Assembly: GCA_963762865.1 (NCBI GenBank) | Contig: CAVXNC010000008.1 | Coordinates: 1 to 64,000 of the forward strand | Direction of reading: 5' to 3' | From: DATHAP01 sp963762865 | GTDB taxonomy: Bacteria > Actinomycetota > Actinomycetes > JACCUZ01 | DNA length: 64,000 nucleotides | In this document: positions 41,777-51,541 of the stretch, piece after piece | Position numbering within the stretch: the first letter of the stretch is position 1 | Layout of the letters: each line of letters begins with the position of its first letter | Position numbers and translations under genes: made by a program | Notes under the pieces: model-generated | Told to the model about the DNA's origin: nothing | What the model saw: only the letters and a program-made list of their open reading frames with translations | The model's database searches: none

Positions 41777-43444
41777 TTGGCTGAGTTCATCTACACGATG
41801 CGCAAGGCGCGCAAGGCGCACGGCGACAAGGTCATCCTCGATGACGTCACCCTGTCGATGTACCCGGGCGCCAAGATCGGCGTGGTCGGGCCCAACGGCG
41901 CCGGCAAGAGCACCGTGCTCAAGATCATGGCCGGTCTGGACCACCCGTCCAACGGCGACGCCTTCCTGTCGCCCGGCTACTCCGTCGGCATCCTCGAGCA
42001 GGAGCCGAAGCTCGACGAGTCCAAGGACGTCCTTGGCAACGTCGAGGAGGGCATGGGAGCGATCAAGGCGAAGGTCGACCGCTTCAACGAGATCGCCGAG
42101 CAGATGGCGACCGACTACAGCGACGACCTGATGACCGAGATGGGCAAGCTGCAGGAGGAGATCGACCACGCCGACGCCTGGGACCTCGACTCCCAGCTCG
42201 AGCAGGCCATGGACGCGCTGCGCTGCCCGCCGCCGGACGCCGACGTCTCCGTGCTCTCCGGCGGCGAGCGCCGCCGCGTCGCCCTGTGCAAGCTGCTGCT
42301 CAGCCAGCCCGACCTGCTGCTGCTCGACGAGCCGACGAACCACCTCGACGCCGAGAGCGTGCAGTGGCTGGAGAGCCACCTGGAGAAGTACGCCGGCACC
42401 GTCGTCGCCGTGACGCACGACAGGTACTTCCTCGACAACGTCGCCCAGTGGATCCTGGAGCTGGACCGCGGCCGCGCCTATCCCTACGAGGGCAACTACT
42501 CGACCTACCTGGAGACCAAGCAGTCGCGACTGAAGGTCGAGGGGCAGAAGGACGCGAAGCGCGCCAAGCGGCTCAAGGACGAGCTCGACTGGGTGCGTTC
42601 CAACGCCAAGGGGCGCCAGGCCAAGAGCAAGGCGCGCCTCGAGCGCTACGAGGAGATGGCCGCCGAGGCCGACAAGACCCGCAAGCTGGACTTCGAGGAG
42701 ATCCAGATCCCGCCGGGTCCGCGCCTGGGCAGCGTCGTCGTCGAGACCGACAAGCTGACCAAGGGGTTCGGCGACCGGCTGCTCATCGACAAGCTCTCGT
42801 TCTCCCTGCCCCGCAACGGCATCGTCGGCGTCATAGGCCCCAACGGCGCGGGCAAGACCACGCTCTTCAAGATGATCATCGGCGAGGAGCAGCCCGACGA
42901 CGGCGAGCTCAAGATCGGCGAGACGGTCAAGATCGCCTACGTCGACCAGAGCCGGGGTGGGCTGGTCGACCCGAAGAAGACGCTGTGGGAGGTCGTCTCC
43001 GACGGCCTCGACCACATCAAGGTCGGCAACGTCGAGATGCCGTCCCGGGCCTACGTGTCGGCGTTCGGCTTCAAGGGTCCCGACCAGCAGAAGCCCGCGG
43101 GGGTGCTCTCCGGTGGTGAGCGCAACCGGCTGAACCTCGCGCTCACGCTGAAGATCGGCGGCAACCTGCTGCTGCTCGACGAGCCGACGAACGACCTCGA
43201 CGTCGAGACGCTGTCCTCGCTGGAGAACGCGCTGCTCGACTTCCCCGGCTGCGCGGTGGTCGTCAGCCACGACCGGTGGTTCCTCGACCGGGTGGCGACG
43301 CACATCCTGGCCTACGAGGGCGACTCGCAGTGGTTCTGGTTCGAGGGCAACTTCGAGTCGTACGAGAAGAACAAGGTCGAGCGCCTCGGACCGGACGCTG
43401 CTCGTCCCCACCGGGCGACCTACCGCAAGCTCACCCGCGGCTGA
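41777..43444 (+). CDS. ettA: ABC-F translation factor EttA
   Basis: TTG 41777 gives LAEFIYTMRKARKAHGDKVI, the exact usual start of EttA, and a 555-residue protein as in E. coli. There are two ABC domains: Walker A GVVGPNGAGKSTVLK and GVIGPNGAGKTTLFK, signatures LSGGERRRVALCKLL and LSGGERNRLNLALTL, Walker B LLLLDEPTNHLD and LLLLDEPTNDLD. Between lies the basic linker arm (KRLKDELDWVRSNAKGRQAK). EttA sits at the ribosomal E site and gates translation by the ATP/ADP ratio. An in-frame ATG at 41756 is less likely. Confidence 0.96.
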   Translation: MAEFIYTMRKARKAHGDKVILDDVTLSMYPGAKIGVVGPNGAGKSTVLKIMAGLDHPSNGDAFLSPGYSVGILEQEPKLDESKDVLGNVEEGMGAIKAKVDRFNEIAEQMATDYSDDLMTEMGKLQEEIDHADAWDLDSQLEQAMDALRCPPPDADVSVLSGGERRRVALCKLLLSQPDLLLLDEPTNHLDAESVQWLESHLEKYAGTVVAVTHDRYFLDNVAQWILELDRGRAYPYEGNYSTYLETKQSRLKVEGQKDAKRAKRLKDELDWVRSNAKGRQAKSKARLERYEEMAAEADKTRKLDFEEIQIPPGPRLGSVVVETDKLTKGFGDRLLIDKLSFSLPRNGIVGVIGPNGAGKTTLFKMIIGEEQPDDGELKIGETVKIAYVDQSRGGLVDPKKTLWEVVSDGLDHIKVGNVEMPSRAYVSAFGFKGPDQQKPAGVLSGGERNRLNLALTLKIGGNLLLLDEPTNDLDVETLSSLENALLDFPGCAVVVSHDRWFLDRVATHILAYEGDSQWFWFEGNFESYEKNKVERLGPDAARPHRATYRKLTRG

Positions 43445-43448
43445 GGTC

Positions 43449-43868
43449 GTGCGCCACCGGTTCCGCTGCGCCATGCGGTGGTCCGACATGGACGCCTACG
43501 GCCACGTCAACAACGTCGTCTACCTGACGTACCTCGAGGAGGCGCGGGTGGACATGATGTTCACGCTGGGCTCCGAGTACGGCGGCAAGGCGTTGTCCGA
43601 GGGCGTCCTCGTCGCGCACCACGAGATCGACTACAAGCGACCGCTCGTCTACCACCCCCGCGGCGTCGACATCGAGATGTGGGTGGGCTACATCAAGGGC
43701 GCGTCCTTCGAGATCCGTTACGAGGTTCACGACGAGACCACGGTCTTCGCCAGAGCTGCCTCGGTGCTCGTCCCCTACGACCTGGAGAAGGAGCGACCCC
43801 GCCGGGTGAGCCCGGAGGAGCGTTCCTTCCTGGCGCAGTACCTCGAGCCGGGTGCCGCTGACGACTGA
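43449..43868 (+). CDS. Acyl-CoA thioesterase, hotdog fold
   Basis: GTG 43449 starts 4 nt after EttA. The 139-residue protein has the 4-hydroxybenzoyl-CoA-thioesterase motif RWSDMDAYGHVNNVVYLTYL with the catalytic Asp, followed by EEARVDMMF and HHEIDYKRPLVYHPRGVDIE. Such proteins hydrolyse acyl-CoAs in the cytoplasm. The end overlaps the PAP2 gene start by 17 nt. Confidence 0.92.
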   Translation: MRHRFRCAMRWSDMDAYGHVNNVVYLTYLEEARVDMMFTLGSEYGGKALSEGVLVAHHEIDYKRPLVYHPRGVDIEMWVGYIKGASFEIRYEVHDETTVFARAASVLVPYDLEKERPRRVSPEERSFLAQYLEPGAADD

Positions 43869-44511
43869 GCCCCGACGCCGATGGGGGCCGGCCGGTGTCG
43901 TGGTCGCTGGCGGGGCTGCCGGGCTCCTCACGGCTCTGGCCGTCGCCGTCTCGTGGCGCGACCCGCTGCCCGGCGAGACCTGGCTGCTCGAGACGGTCGC
44001 CGCCACCGACGGCGGCTGGCGCACGGCTGCCGAAGCCGTGGCAAGGGCGACCGACCTGGTCCCGGTCGTGGCAGTGACCGGCCTCGTTGTCGTTGGCATC
44101 GGGCTCCGCGGCCGGGTGCGAGTGGCCGTCCTGCTCGCAGTCGCATGCGCGGCGGTGTGGCTCCTGAACCCGCTGCTCAAGGCGCTCGTCGCGCGCCCGA
44201 GACCTGAGCTGGTCGACCTGCCCGAGCGGCTGAGCACCTACGCGTTCCCGAGCGGCCATGCCGCCAACACCGCTGTCGTGGTGGGCGCCGTCGTGCTTCT
44301 CGTCGTCGGGACTGGGCACCGTAGGGCGGCAGCGGTCGTCGGCTCCTCGGTCCTGGTCGTGGTCGCCGCCGCGCAGCTGACGCTCGCCAGGCACTACCCG
44401 AGCGACATCGTCGCGGGCTGGCTGCTCGCAGCCGTGGTGCTCGCTCTGCTGCCTCGCGTCACGGCGGACCCGGTCCGTAGAGCCAGATCGCACCGTACGT
44501 CGCCGAGCTGA
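43852..44511 (+). CDS. PAP2-family phosphatase
   Basis: 219 residues with about six helices. The three PAP2 motifs are present: C1 KALVARPRP, C2 FPSGHAANT and C3 LARHYPSDIVAGW. GTG 43852 begins inside the thioesterase gene. It removes phosphate from lipid phosphates or polyprenyl pyrophosphate in the membrane. The end overlaps the mannosyltransferase gene on the other strand by about 50 nt, an unusually long convergent overlap. Confidence 0.9.
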   Translation: MPLTTEPRRRWGPAGVVVAGGAAGLLTALAVAVSWRDPLPGETWLLETVAATDGGWRTAAEAVARATDLVPVVAVTGLVVVGIGLRGRVRVAVLLAVACAAVWLLNPLLKALVARPRPELVDLPERLSTYAFPSGHAANTAVVVGAVVLLVVGTGHRRAAAVVGSSVLVVVAAAQLTLARHYPSDIVAGWLLAAVVLALLPRVTADPVRRARSHRTSPS

Positions 44512-45652
44512 CCGCGAGACCGCCCAGGACGAGCAGCAGCCGGGAGGCCGGCAGCCGGGCCAGCCAGGGGCTCGGCCAGAGCAGCAGGGTGAAGACCGGC
44601 AGCAGGTACCGCGGCTTCGACCCGAAGTACGTGGCGGTCGCGAAGCTCAGCAGGACCGAGACCAGGGTGAAGGTGAGCACTGGTGACGGGTAGCCGCGCC
44701 TTGCCGTGGCCACGACGGCGGACGCGAGCAGGGCCAGCCCGAGCAGCACGGCGACGGCGAGCATCGGCTGCCCGTCGAGCAGCAGGCGCCACACCCACGC
44801 GGCGAAGCCCAGCCCGCCGTCGAAGCCGTTGCCCCACCCGTGGGTGACGTCGAGATAGGCGAGCGCCCCGTCGCGCTGCCGGCTGACGTAGGTCAGGTAG
44901 CCGGCAAGCCCCAGCGGTGCCAGGACGAGTCCGGCCGCAGGATCAAGGACTGCGGATGCTGACGGCGCCGTTCCACCGCGACGCGCACGGTGCAGGTCGC
45001 GCAGCCGAATGAGCGCGCCGACCGCGACTGCTGCCACCACGGCCACTCCCATGGGCCGGGTCAGGCCGGCGAGGCACGCGGCCACACCGGCGACGGCGTA
45101 CCGATGGATGAGAACGGCGTACAGGCTCCACGCGGCGAGGGCGGTGAACAACGACTCCGTGTAGGCCATGGACTGGACGACCGATACCGGGACCGCGGAC
45201 CACAGGACGACCAGGACGATCCCGGTCCGGGAGCCGTGCAGCAGCGTGCCGACCCGATAGATCCCCGCGGCGGCCACGAGTGACGACACCGCGCTGACCA
45301 GGAGGCCGGCGTGCAGCACCGTCAGGCCGGTCAGCGCCGAGACCAGTCGCTCGAGCGCGGGGTAGAGCGGGAAGAAGGCGTAGTCGGACAGGAGGCGTCC
45401 ATCGGCAGCGACGACGACCTGGCCGTAGCCGTCCTCGGCGATGCGCGCGTACCAGCGGGCGTCCCAGCGGGTGAGGACCTTCAGCGCCGACGAGTCGCTC
45501 ATCGTCCCGCCCACGACGAGGACGAGCAGGGAGACCGCCCGGGTCAGCAGGTGGGCAGCGAGCGCCGTCCCCAGGCCCGGGGGACGACGGTCGTCGGGGC
45601 GCGTGGAAACAGCGCGCGAGCGCGCATCCGCACGAATACCCCGCAGCTGCAT
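44459..45652 (-). CDS. PIG-V/GT39-like polytopic mannosyltransferase
   Basis: About nine membrane helices in 397 residues (start ATG 45652; a GTG 4 codons earlier is also possible). The first outer loop has the catalytic acidic motif LTRWDARWYARIAEDGYG, and DYAFFPLYPALERLVSALTG follows. These match PIG-V-like and actinobacterial GT-C enzymes that use polyprenyl-phosphate mannose. Acceptor unknown. It is convergent with PAP2 and ends near its stop. Confidence 0.85.
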   Translation of the reverse strand: MQLRGIRADARSRAVSTRPDDRRPPGLGTALAAHLLTRAVSLLVLVVGGTMSDSSALKVLTRWDARWYARIAEDGYGQVVVAADGRLLSDYAFFPLYPALERLVSALTGLTVLHAGLLVSAVSSLVAAAGIYRVGTLLHGSRTGIVLVVLWSAVPVSVVQSMAYTESLFTALAAWSLYAVLIHRYAVAGVAACLAGLTRPMGVAVVAAVAVGALIRLRDLHRARRGGTAPSASAVLDPAAGLVLAPLGLAGYLTYVSRQRDGALAYLDVTHGWGNGFDGGLGFAAWVWRLLLDGQPMLAVAVLLGLALLASAVVATARRGYPSPVLTFTLVSVLLSFATATYFGSKPRYLLPVFTLLLWPSPWLARLPASRLLLVLGGLAVSSATYGAIWLYGPGPP

Positions 45653-45723
45653 GGCTTCCCCCACCCTCCGACCACGCTACCTGCCGCTGCGTGGCCCGTC
45701 CGCGGTTCCGCCGACCGCGGGGG

Positions 45724-47892
45724 TCAGTCCAACGCCGGGACCTTGTCCTCCTGGGTGCGCCGCGGCTCGGGGATGGCGGCGTGCGGCTCGACCCGCAGCG
45801 GTCTGGCCGCCCAGGACGGCAGCCACCAGTTCCACTTCCCGAACAGCGACACGAGGGCCGGCACCAGCAGGGCGCGGACGACCGTGGCGTCGAGCAGGAT
45901 GCCGATCCCCAGTGCCGTCGCGAAGACCTTGATGTCCGTGCCGGGAGACGAGGACAGTGCGAGGAACGACAGGAACAGGATCATCGCCGCGCCGGTCACC
46001 AGCCGGCCGGTGCGGGCGAGGCCGGTGATCACCGCGTCGTTGGTGTCGCCGCTCTTGTCGTACTCCTCCCGCATGCGCGCAAGGATGAAGACCTCGTAGT
46101 CCATCGACAGCCCGAAGAGGAACGCGAAGATCAGCACGGGTAACCAGAACGTCACCGCGCCGGTCGGGGCGATGTCGAAGATCTGCTGCGAGCCGCGGCC
46201 CTCCTGCCAGAACAGGACCGTCGCTCCGAAGGTGGCCGCGACCGAGATGATGTTGAGCAGAACCGCCTTGATGGGCAGCAGGATCGACCGGAAGGTCCGC
46301 ACCAGCAGCACGAAGGTGACCAGTGCGATGAGGCCCAGGGTGTAGGGGAAGTTCTTGTACACCGCGTTGATGTAGTCGAGCACGGTCGGCCCGATGCCTG
46401 CGATGCCGATGAACCCTGGCACGTCGGCGACCGCATCGTCGACGCGCTGCACCACCTGGGCCTGGGTCGAGTCGACCGTCTCCTCTGTGGGGATCGCGGC
46501 CACGAGGGCGGTCCCGTCCTTGCGCCACGACGGGTCGTCGGGGGCCATGGCGGCGGCGATCCCGTCGACGTCGACGGCGCGCTGCGCCACCTCGTCCGCG
46601 GAGCCGGCCGCGTCGTCGCCGCCGACCAGGATCTCCAGTGGCGAGACGATGCCGGACGGCACGCCGTTGTCGGTCAGCTTCAGCAGCGACTCGTAGGCGG
46701 GGCCGCCACTCGCCAGGGACGACGTCTGCGCCTGCCCGATCTTGATGCCGAAGACCGGCACGATCAGCGCGGCCAGGAAGACCAGGGCCACGGTCGCGGC
46801 GACCCAGCGCCAGCGCACGACGGCCCGTGCCCACGCCGTCCAGCCGGGGGACTGCTTGCCCTCGTGGCGGATGTGCGGCCAGTCGGCCCGCGGGCCGATG
46901 CCGCCGAGCATGGCCGGCAGCAGCGTGAGGATGACGACCGTGCTCGCGAGGGGGATGAGCATGCCGCCGAGACCCATGCTGCGCAGCAGGGGAACGGGGA
47001 TCACCAGCAGGGCGCACAGCGAGATGGCGACGGTGCCGGCGCTCGCCAGGACGGCGTGGCCCGCGTGCTGCATGGCGACGACGACCGCGTCGTGGTTGTC
47101 GCGGCCGTGCGCACGTTCCTCGCGCCACCGGTTGACCACGAGCAGGGAGTAGTCGACCGCGACGCCGAGTCCGACGAGCGCGATGAGGAACTGCACGACG
47201 AAGCTCACGTCCATCACGTAGGTGCCGAGCAGCACGATCGTGAACGTTGTGAGGATCGACACCGCCGCGATGAGCAGCGGCACGAAGGCGAGCAGCGATG
47301 CGAAGAGGAAGAGCAGGACGGCCAGCGCGCCGAGTCCGCCGAGGATGGTGTCGACGAGCAGGCTCGGCGCCTCGGGGTCGTCGGTGCCCTGGGCGAGCAT
47401 GTTGTAGCCGGTGACGCCCCAGTCGATGTCGGAGCTGGCAGTGGCCTCGGCCAGGATCGGCTCCATCGCGACGTCGGGTCCCACGTCGGTGAAGCTCTCG
47501 AAGGGCTCCGGGTAGACCAGCGCGTAGGTCGTCCGGCCGTCGTCGGTCAGGAACACCGGGTCCTCGGTGTCGAGGTAGCTCAGCATCCGGGTGCCCGGAA
47601 GCGCGGCCTTGACGTCGTCGAGGACGGTCCCGATCGCGTCCTTCTGCTCGTCGACGGTGCTGCCCTCGGGCACGGTGGCGACCGCGATGGTCGGCGGGTT
47701 GGAGCCGCCGTTGCCGTAGATGTCGAGGATCTGCTTCTCGGTCTCGTAACCGGGCTGCCCGGGCAGCGAGAAGTCGATGGTGAGCCGCTCCGAGGTCTTG
47801 CCGGCCGCGAAGATGCCGACCACGAACATCACCAGCCAGAAGAGCATCACCAGTCGGCGGTGGTGCAGCACGAACTCGGTGAGACGGATCAT
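45724..47892 (-). CDS. MMPL/RND-family membrane transporter (second)
   Basis: 722 residues with twelve helices. The first half has VGLGVAVDYSLLVVNRWREE and the second LFGLSMDYEVFILARMREEY, the conserved Asp-Tyr motifs of the MMPL family. The first outer domain begins KTSERLTIDFSLPGQPGYET. Closest in layout to the YdfJ-type members. Divergent from nothing on the left: it is transcribed away from the GH13 gene's stop. Role: probable export of a lipid or drug. Confidence 0.92.
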   Translation of the reverse strand: MIRLTEFVLHHRRLVMLFWLVMFVVGIFAAGKTSERLTIDFSLPGQPGYETEKQILDIYGNGGSNPPTIAVATVPEGSTVDEQKDAIGTVLDDVKAALPGTRMLSYLDTEDPVFLTDDGRTTYALVYPEPFESFTDVGPDVAMEPILAEATASSDIDWGVTGYNMLAQGTDDPEAPSLLVDTILGGLGALAVLLFLFASLLAFVPLLIAAVSILTTFTIVLLGTYVMDVSFVVQFLIALVGLGVAVDYSLLVVNRWREERAHGRDNHDAVVVAMQHAGHAVLASAGTVAISLCALLVIPVPLLRSMGLGGMLIPLASTVVILTLLPAMLGGIGPRADWPHIRHEGKQSPGWTAWARAVVRWRWVAATVALVFLAALIVPVFGIKIGQAQTSSLASGGPAYESLLKLTDNGVPSGIVSPLEILVGGDDAAGSADEVAQRAVDVDGIAAAMAPDDPSWRKDGTALVAAIPTEETVDSTQAQVVQRVDDAVADVPGFIGIAGIGPTVLDYINAVYKNFPYTLGLIALVTFVLLVRTFRSILLPIKAVLLNIISVAATFGATVLFWQEGRGSQQIFDIAPTGAVTFWLPVLIFAFLFGLSMDYEVFILARMREEYDKSGDTNDAVITGLARTGRLVTGAAMILFLSFLALSSSPGTDIKVFATALGIGILLDATVVRALLVPALVSLFGKWNWWLPSWAARPLRVEPHAAIPEPRRTQEDKVPALD

Positions 47893-48044
47893 CGGGCAGC
47901 TCCCAGCGGTGATCGGCGGGTCAGACGCTCGCTGACGTTAGGTGAGACCACCGACGGTCCGCAGCCTCATCGCCGGGAGTTCAGGGGGCGTTCAGGGTGA
48001 ACCCCGAACCGAGTTCGGACGTCCCCGACAAGTCGGACATGCCG

Positions 48045-49670
48045 TCAGACCAGCCAGGCGGCGGCGTCGCGCGGGAGCCGGCCGTTCTCGAGCGGCTCGC
48101 TCGTGACGAGAAGCGTGTCGTACGCGGGCAGGTCGGCCGGTCCGTCCCCCAGGTTGACCGCGCAGAGCACGGAGCTGCCGCCGCCACTACGGCGGAAGAG
48201 CAGCGTGCCGGCCGGCCCGTCGAGCCACTCCAGGTCGCCACCGGTCAGGTGCTCCCGGCGCAAGGCGAGGGCAGTGCGGTAGAGCTCGAGCACCGAGCCG
48301 GCGACGCCCTGCTGGGCCTCGACGGACAGGTCGGTCCAGGAATCGGGTTGCGGCAGCCACGGGCCGCCGGCGCCGAACCCGAGAGACGGACCGGTGCGGG
48401 TCCACGGGATCGGGACCCGGCAGCCGTCCCGACCCCGCACCCGGTGCCCGGACCGCTCCCAGATCGGGTCGGCCAGGACGTCCTCGGGCAGGTCGACGAC
48501 CTCGGGAAGGCCGAGCTCGTCGCCCTGGTAGACGTAGGCCGACCCGGGCAGGGCGAGCAGCAGCAGGGCGGCGGCCCGGGCCCGCCGCAGCCCGAGCTCC
48601 GGGTCGATCGGGGTGTCCGGACGTACCCGCTCCTCGTCGGCGACGCCGCCACCGGTGTGGTCGAGCCGACCGAAGCGCGTCGCGTGCCTGGTGACGTCGT
48701 GGTTGGACAGCACCCACGTCGTCGGCGCGCCGACCAGCGCGGTCGCCGCCATGCTCTCGTCGACCGTGTCCCGCAGCTCGGTGGCGTCCCAGGCGGCCCG
48801 CACGAAGTTGAAGTTGAAGGCGGTGTGCAGCTCGTCGGGGCGGACGTACATCGCGAGTCGCTCCGGGGAGTTGACCCACGCCTCGGCGACGAACAAGCGG
48901 TCGCCGTCGTAGGAGTCGCTGACCTTGCGCCAGCCCCGGTAGACCTCGTGCACCTCGTCGCGGTCCCAGAACGGGTGGTGCGGCCCCTCGTGCGGGACGA
49001 GCAGCGACTCCTCCTCGGTGCCGACGTCGGGGAAGGTCTGGTCCTTCTTCAGCGCGTTGGCCACGTCGATGCGGAAGCCGTCGACGCCGCGGTCGAGCCA
49101 GAACCGCACGATGTCCTCGAACTCCTCGACGACCTCGGGGTTCTCCCAGTTGAAGTCGGGCTGCTCGGGCGCGAAGAGGTGGAGGTACCACTCCCCGTCG
49201 GGAACCCGGGTCCACGCCGGACCGCCGAAGGTCGAGTCCCAGTCCGTCGGGGCCTCGCTGCCGTCGTCGCCGCGGCCCGGTCGGAAGACGTACCGCCCTC
49301 GCTCCGGGCTGCCGGGCCCGGCGGCGAGCGCCGCCTGGAACCAGACGTGCTGGTCCGAGGAGTGGTTGGGGACGATGTCGACGATCACGCGGATGCCGTG
49401 GTCATGAGCCTCGGCGATCAGCCGGTCCGTCTCGTCGAGCGTCCCGAAGAGCGGCTCGATGTCGCGGTAGTCGGCGACGTCGTAGCCGCCGTCCGCCATC
49501 GGCGACGGGTAGAACGGGGTGATCCACACCGCGTCGACGCCGAGGTCCCGCAGGTAGGGGAGGCGCGACCGGATGCCGGCCAGGTCACCGATCCCGTCGC
49601 CGTCGCCGTCGGCGAAGCTGCGGATGTAGACCTGGTAGATGACTGCCGTGCGCCACCACTCGTTGCTCAC
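48045..49670 (-). CDS. GH13 alpha-glucosidase
   Basis: 541 residues. It begins WWRTAVIYQVYIRSFADGDG. The catalytic set is Asp in VDGFRIDVANALKK, Glu in LFVAEAWVNSPE and Asp in VLSNHDVTRHATRF; the first conserved region is VDIVPNHSSDQH. No signal peptide, so it acts in the cytoplasm, hydrolysing alpha-1,4 or alpha-1,6 glucosides from maltodextrin or trehalose-type sugars. The last 80 residues are the C-terminal beta domain. It could work with MalQ at 57 kb. Confidence 0.93.
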   Translation of the reverse strand: MSNEWWRTAVIYQVYIRSFADGDGDGIGDLAGIRSRLPYLRDLGVDAVWITPFYPSPMADGGYDVADYRDIEPLFGTLDETDRLIAEAHDHGIRVIVDIVPNHSSDQHVWFQAALAAGPGSPERGRYVFRPGRGDDGSEAPTDWDSTFGGPAWTRVPDGEWYLHLFAPEQPDFNWENPEVVEEFEDIVRFWLDRGVDGFRIDVANALKKDQTFPDVGTEEESLLVPHEGPHHPFWDRDEVHEVYRGWRKVSDSYDGDRLFVAEAWVNSPERLAMYVRPDELHTAFNFNFVRAAWDATELRDTVDESMAATALVGAPTTWVLSNHDVTRHATRFGRLDHTGGGVADEERVRPDTPIDPELGLRRARAAALLLLALPGSAYVYQGDELGLPEVVDLPEDVLADPIWERSGHRVRGRDGCRVPIPWTRTGPSLGFGAGGPWLPQPDSWTDLSVEAQQGVAGSVLELYRTALALRREHLTGGDLEWLDGPAGTLLFRRSGGGSSVLCAVNLGDGPADLPAYDTLLVTSEPLENGRLPRDAAAWLV

Positions 49671-49708
49671 GCGCAGAGTCTTCCAGGCGCGGGCGAGGCA
49701 CTCGCGCG

Positions 49709-50122
49709 CTAGGGGGTGTCGCTGTTGACGAGGCTGCCGGCGGCCATCAGCAGGTAGTCCCAGAGCAGTCGCTCGGCGTCCGGGTGCAGGCCCAGCGAGT
49801 CGACCGCGTCACGCATGTGCCCCAGCCAGGCGTCGTGCTCGGCCCGGCCGATCCGGAACGGCGCATGCCGCATCCGGAGCCGTGGGTGGCCCCGCCGCTC
49901 GGAGTAGGTCCGCGGGCCACCCCAGTACTGGACGAGGAACATCCGCAGCCTCTCCTCCGCGCCGGACAGGTCCGGCTCCGGGTAGAGGGGGCGCAGGACG
50001 GGGTCGTCGGCGACACCCGCGTAGAAGCGGTGGACCAGCAGGCGGAAGGTCTCCTCGCCGCCGACGGTGTCGTAGAACGTGGCCGCATCCCCGTGGCCGG
50101 CCGGAATAGTCACGTCTGCCAT
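49709..50122 (-). CDS. glbO: Group II truncated haemoglobin (GlbO-type)
   Basis: 137 residues starting MADVTIPAGHGDAATFYDTV. FYDTVGGEETFRLLVHRFYA and LRMRHAPFRIGRAEHDAWLG (proximal His in MRHAPF, Trp near helix G) match trHbO. It binds oxygen and detoxifies NO or peroxide. An upstream extension to 50587 has no coding pattern. Divergent from OsmC with 61 bp between; both fit an oxidative or nitrosative stress response. Confidence 0.93.
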   Translation of the reverse strand: MADVTIPAGHGDAATFYDTVGGEETFRLLVHRFYAGVADDPVLRPLYPEPDLSGAEERLRMFLVQYWGGPRTYSERRGHPRLRMRHAPFRIGRAEHDAWLGHMRDAVDSLGLHPDAERLLWDYLLMAAGSLVNSDTP

Positions 50123-50129
50123 GGTGTCA

Positions 50130-50162
50130 CGTGGATAGGCACGAAGCCCGAGCCGATCCACG
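50130..50162. promoter_or_regulatory. Inverted repeat between glbO and osmC
   Basis: CGTGGAT (50130-50136) and ATCCACG (50156-50162) are perfect 7-bp arms separated by 19 bp, in the 61-bp divergent gap. A shared operator is possible. Confidence 0.3.
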
Positions 50163-50183
50163 CAATCAGTCGCAGGAGGACAC

Positions 50184-50609
50184 ATGGCCACGACCCGCAC
50201 TGCCAACGCCCACTGGGAGGGCTCGCTCTTCGAGGGCAAGGGTCGGGTGTCGCTCGACTCGTCCGGCGTGGGGGCGTACGACGTGAGCTGGCCCGCGCGG
50301 ACCGAGGAGCCCGACGGGATGACCAGCCCCGAGGAGCTGATCGCCGCGGCGCACTCGTCGTGCTTCTCGATGGCGTTCGCGAACCAGCTGACCAAGGCCG
50401 GGTACACGGTCGAGTCGGTCGACACCAAGGCGGAGGTCACCTTCCAGCCAGGCACGGGGATCACCGGCAGCCACCTGACGACGCGCGCGTCGGTGCCGGG
50501 GATCTCCGAGGAGGAGTTCGCCACCATCGCCGAGTCCACCAGGACGGGCTGCCCGGTCAGCGGTGCCCTGGCCGCCATCACCATCACCCTCGACGCGGCG
50601 CTGGCCTAG
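50184..50609 (+). CDS. osmC: OsmC-family peroxiredoxin
   Basis: AGGAGG lies before the ATG. The 141-residue protein has both peroxidatic and resolving Cys: AAAHSSCFSMAFANQL and ESTRTGCPVSGALAAITI. The N-terminus MATTRTANAHWEGSLFEGKG is typical. It reduces organic hydroperoxides using lipoyl or thiol donors in the cytoplasm. Divergent from the truncated haemoglobin. Confidence 0.94.
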   Translation: MATTRTANAHWEGSLFEGKGRVSLDSSGVGAYDVSWPARTEEPDGMTSPEELIAAAHSSCFSMAFANQLTKAGYTVESVDTKAEVTFQPGTGITGSHLTTRASVPGISEEEFATIAESTRTGCPVSGALAAITITLDAALA

Positions 50610-50661
50610 CCCCCAACACCGCGTCCGCGCGGTTCGTTCAGGTCGCTCCTAGACTTCGGCC

Positions 50662-51477
50662 GTGAGGGACACCTTCACGACTCCTAGCGGACTCGCGGGC
50701 TGGGTCACGGGCTCCGGACCCGCGGTGCTGCTCCTGCACGGCGGCCCGGGCATGACCGACTACATGGGCAGCCTGCTGCCGGAGCTGGACGGCTATCGGG
50801 TCGCGTCGTTCCAGCAACGGGGAGTGGCACCGTCGACTCTGGCTGGACCTTTCGACGTCCCGACACTGCGCGACGACGTCATTGCCGTCCTCGACACCCT
50901 CGGCTGGAGGGCGCCGGCGATGATCGGTCACTCCTGGGGCGGGCATCTGCTACTTCACTTGTTGGCGGTGACGCCCACGCGCGTCGGGGCCGCCCTCGCC
51001 GTGGACCCACTGGGGGCGGTCGGCGACGGGGGATACGCCGCCTTCGAGGTCGAGTTGATGCGCCGGCTTCCGGAGGACACCGTCGCCAGGTTGAAGGAAC
51101 TCGAGGCGCTCGAGGCGACACGGCCGCTGGACACGGCCGAGCGCCTCGAGGCCATGGAGCTCGCCTGGCCCGGGTACTTCTCGAGCTTGGAGGTGGCGCA
51201 GCCGATCCCCCAGAGCGGCCACGCCCCGAGCGACGAGAGCTGGGCCTCGATCCGCGCAGAGCTACCGATCCTCGCCGAACTGCTCCGGGGCTGCACGGTG
51301 CCAACCCGATTCATCCACGGCGCGCTGGATCCTCTGCCGGTGACTGCGAGCACGGACATCGCCCAGCTCCTGGGCGCAGATGTAGACGTGCTTCCGGGCA
51401 ACGGCCACTTTCCCTGGCTCGAGGACCCCGGCTGCGTGCGCCGCAGCCTCGACCAGCTACTCGCTACGACGGGCTGA
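50662..51477 (+). CDS. Alpha/beta hydrolase (prolyl aminopeptidase-like)
   Basis: 271 residues. The oxyanion motif HGGPGMTDYMGSLLPEL is the S33 signature, followed by the nucleophile elbow AMIGHSWGGHLLLHLLAVTP. The acid is likely in HGALDPLPVT and the His in PGNGHFPWLEDP. All of the triad is present. GTG 50662 is the start. Substrate unknown; proline-iminopeptidase or ester hydrolase are the usual choices. Confidence 0.9.
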   Translation: MRDTFTTPSGLAGWVTGSGPAVLLLHGGPGMTDYMGSLLPELDGYRVASFQQRGVAPSTLAGPFDVPTLRDDVIAVLDTLGWRAPAMIGHSWGGHLLLHLLAVTPTRVGAALAVDPLGAVGDGGYAAFEVELMRRLPEDTVARLKELEALEATRPLDTAERLEAMELAWPGYFSSLEVAQPIPQSGHAPSDESWASIRAELPILAELLRGCTVPTRFIHGALDPLPVTASTDIAQLLGADVDVLPGNGHFPWLEDPGCVRRSLDQLLATTG

Positions 51478-51541
51478 GCCACATCCGGTGACGGTGCCGG
51501 GACACCGGAATCCGCCCGCACCTGCCGCGGCAGCCGATGCG

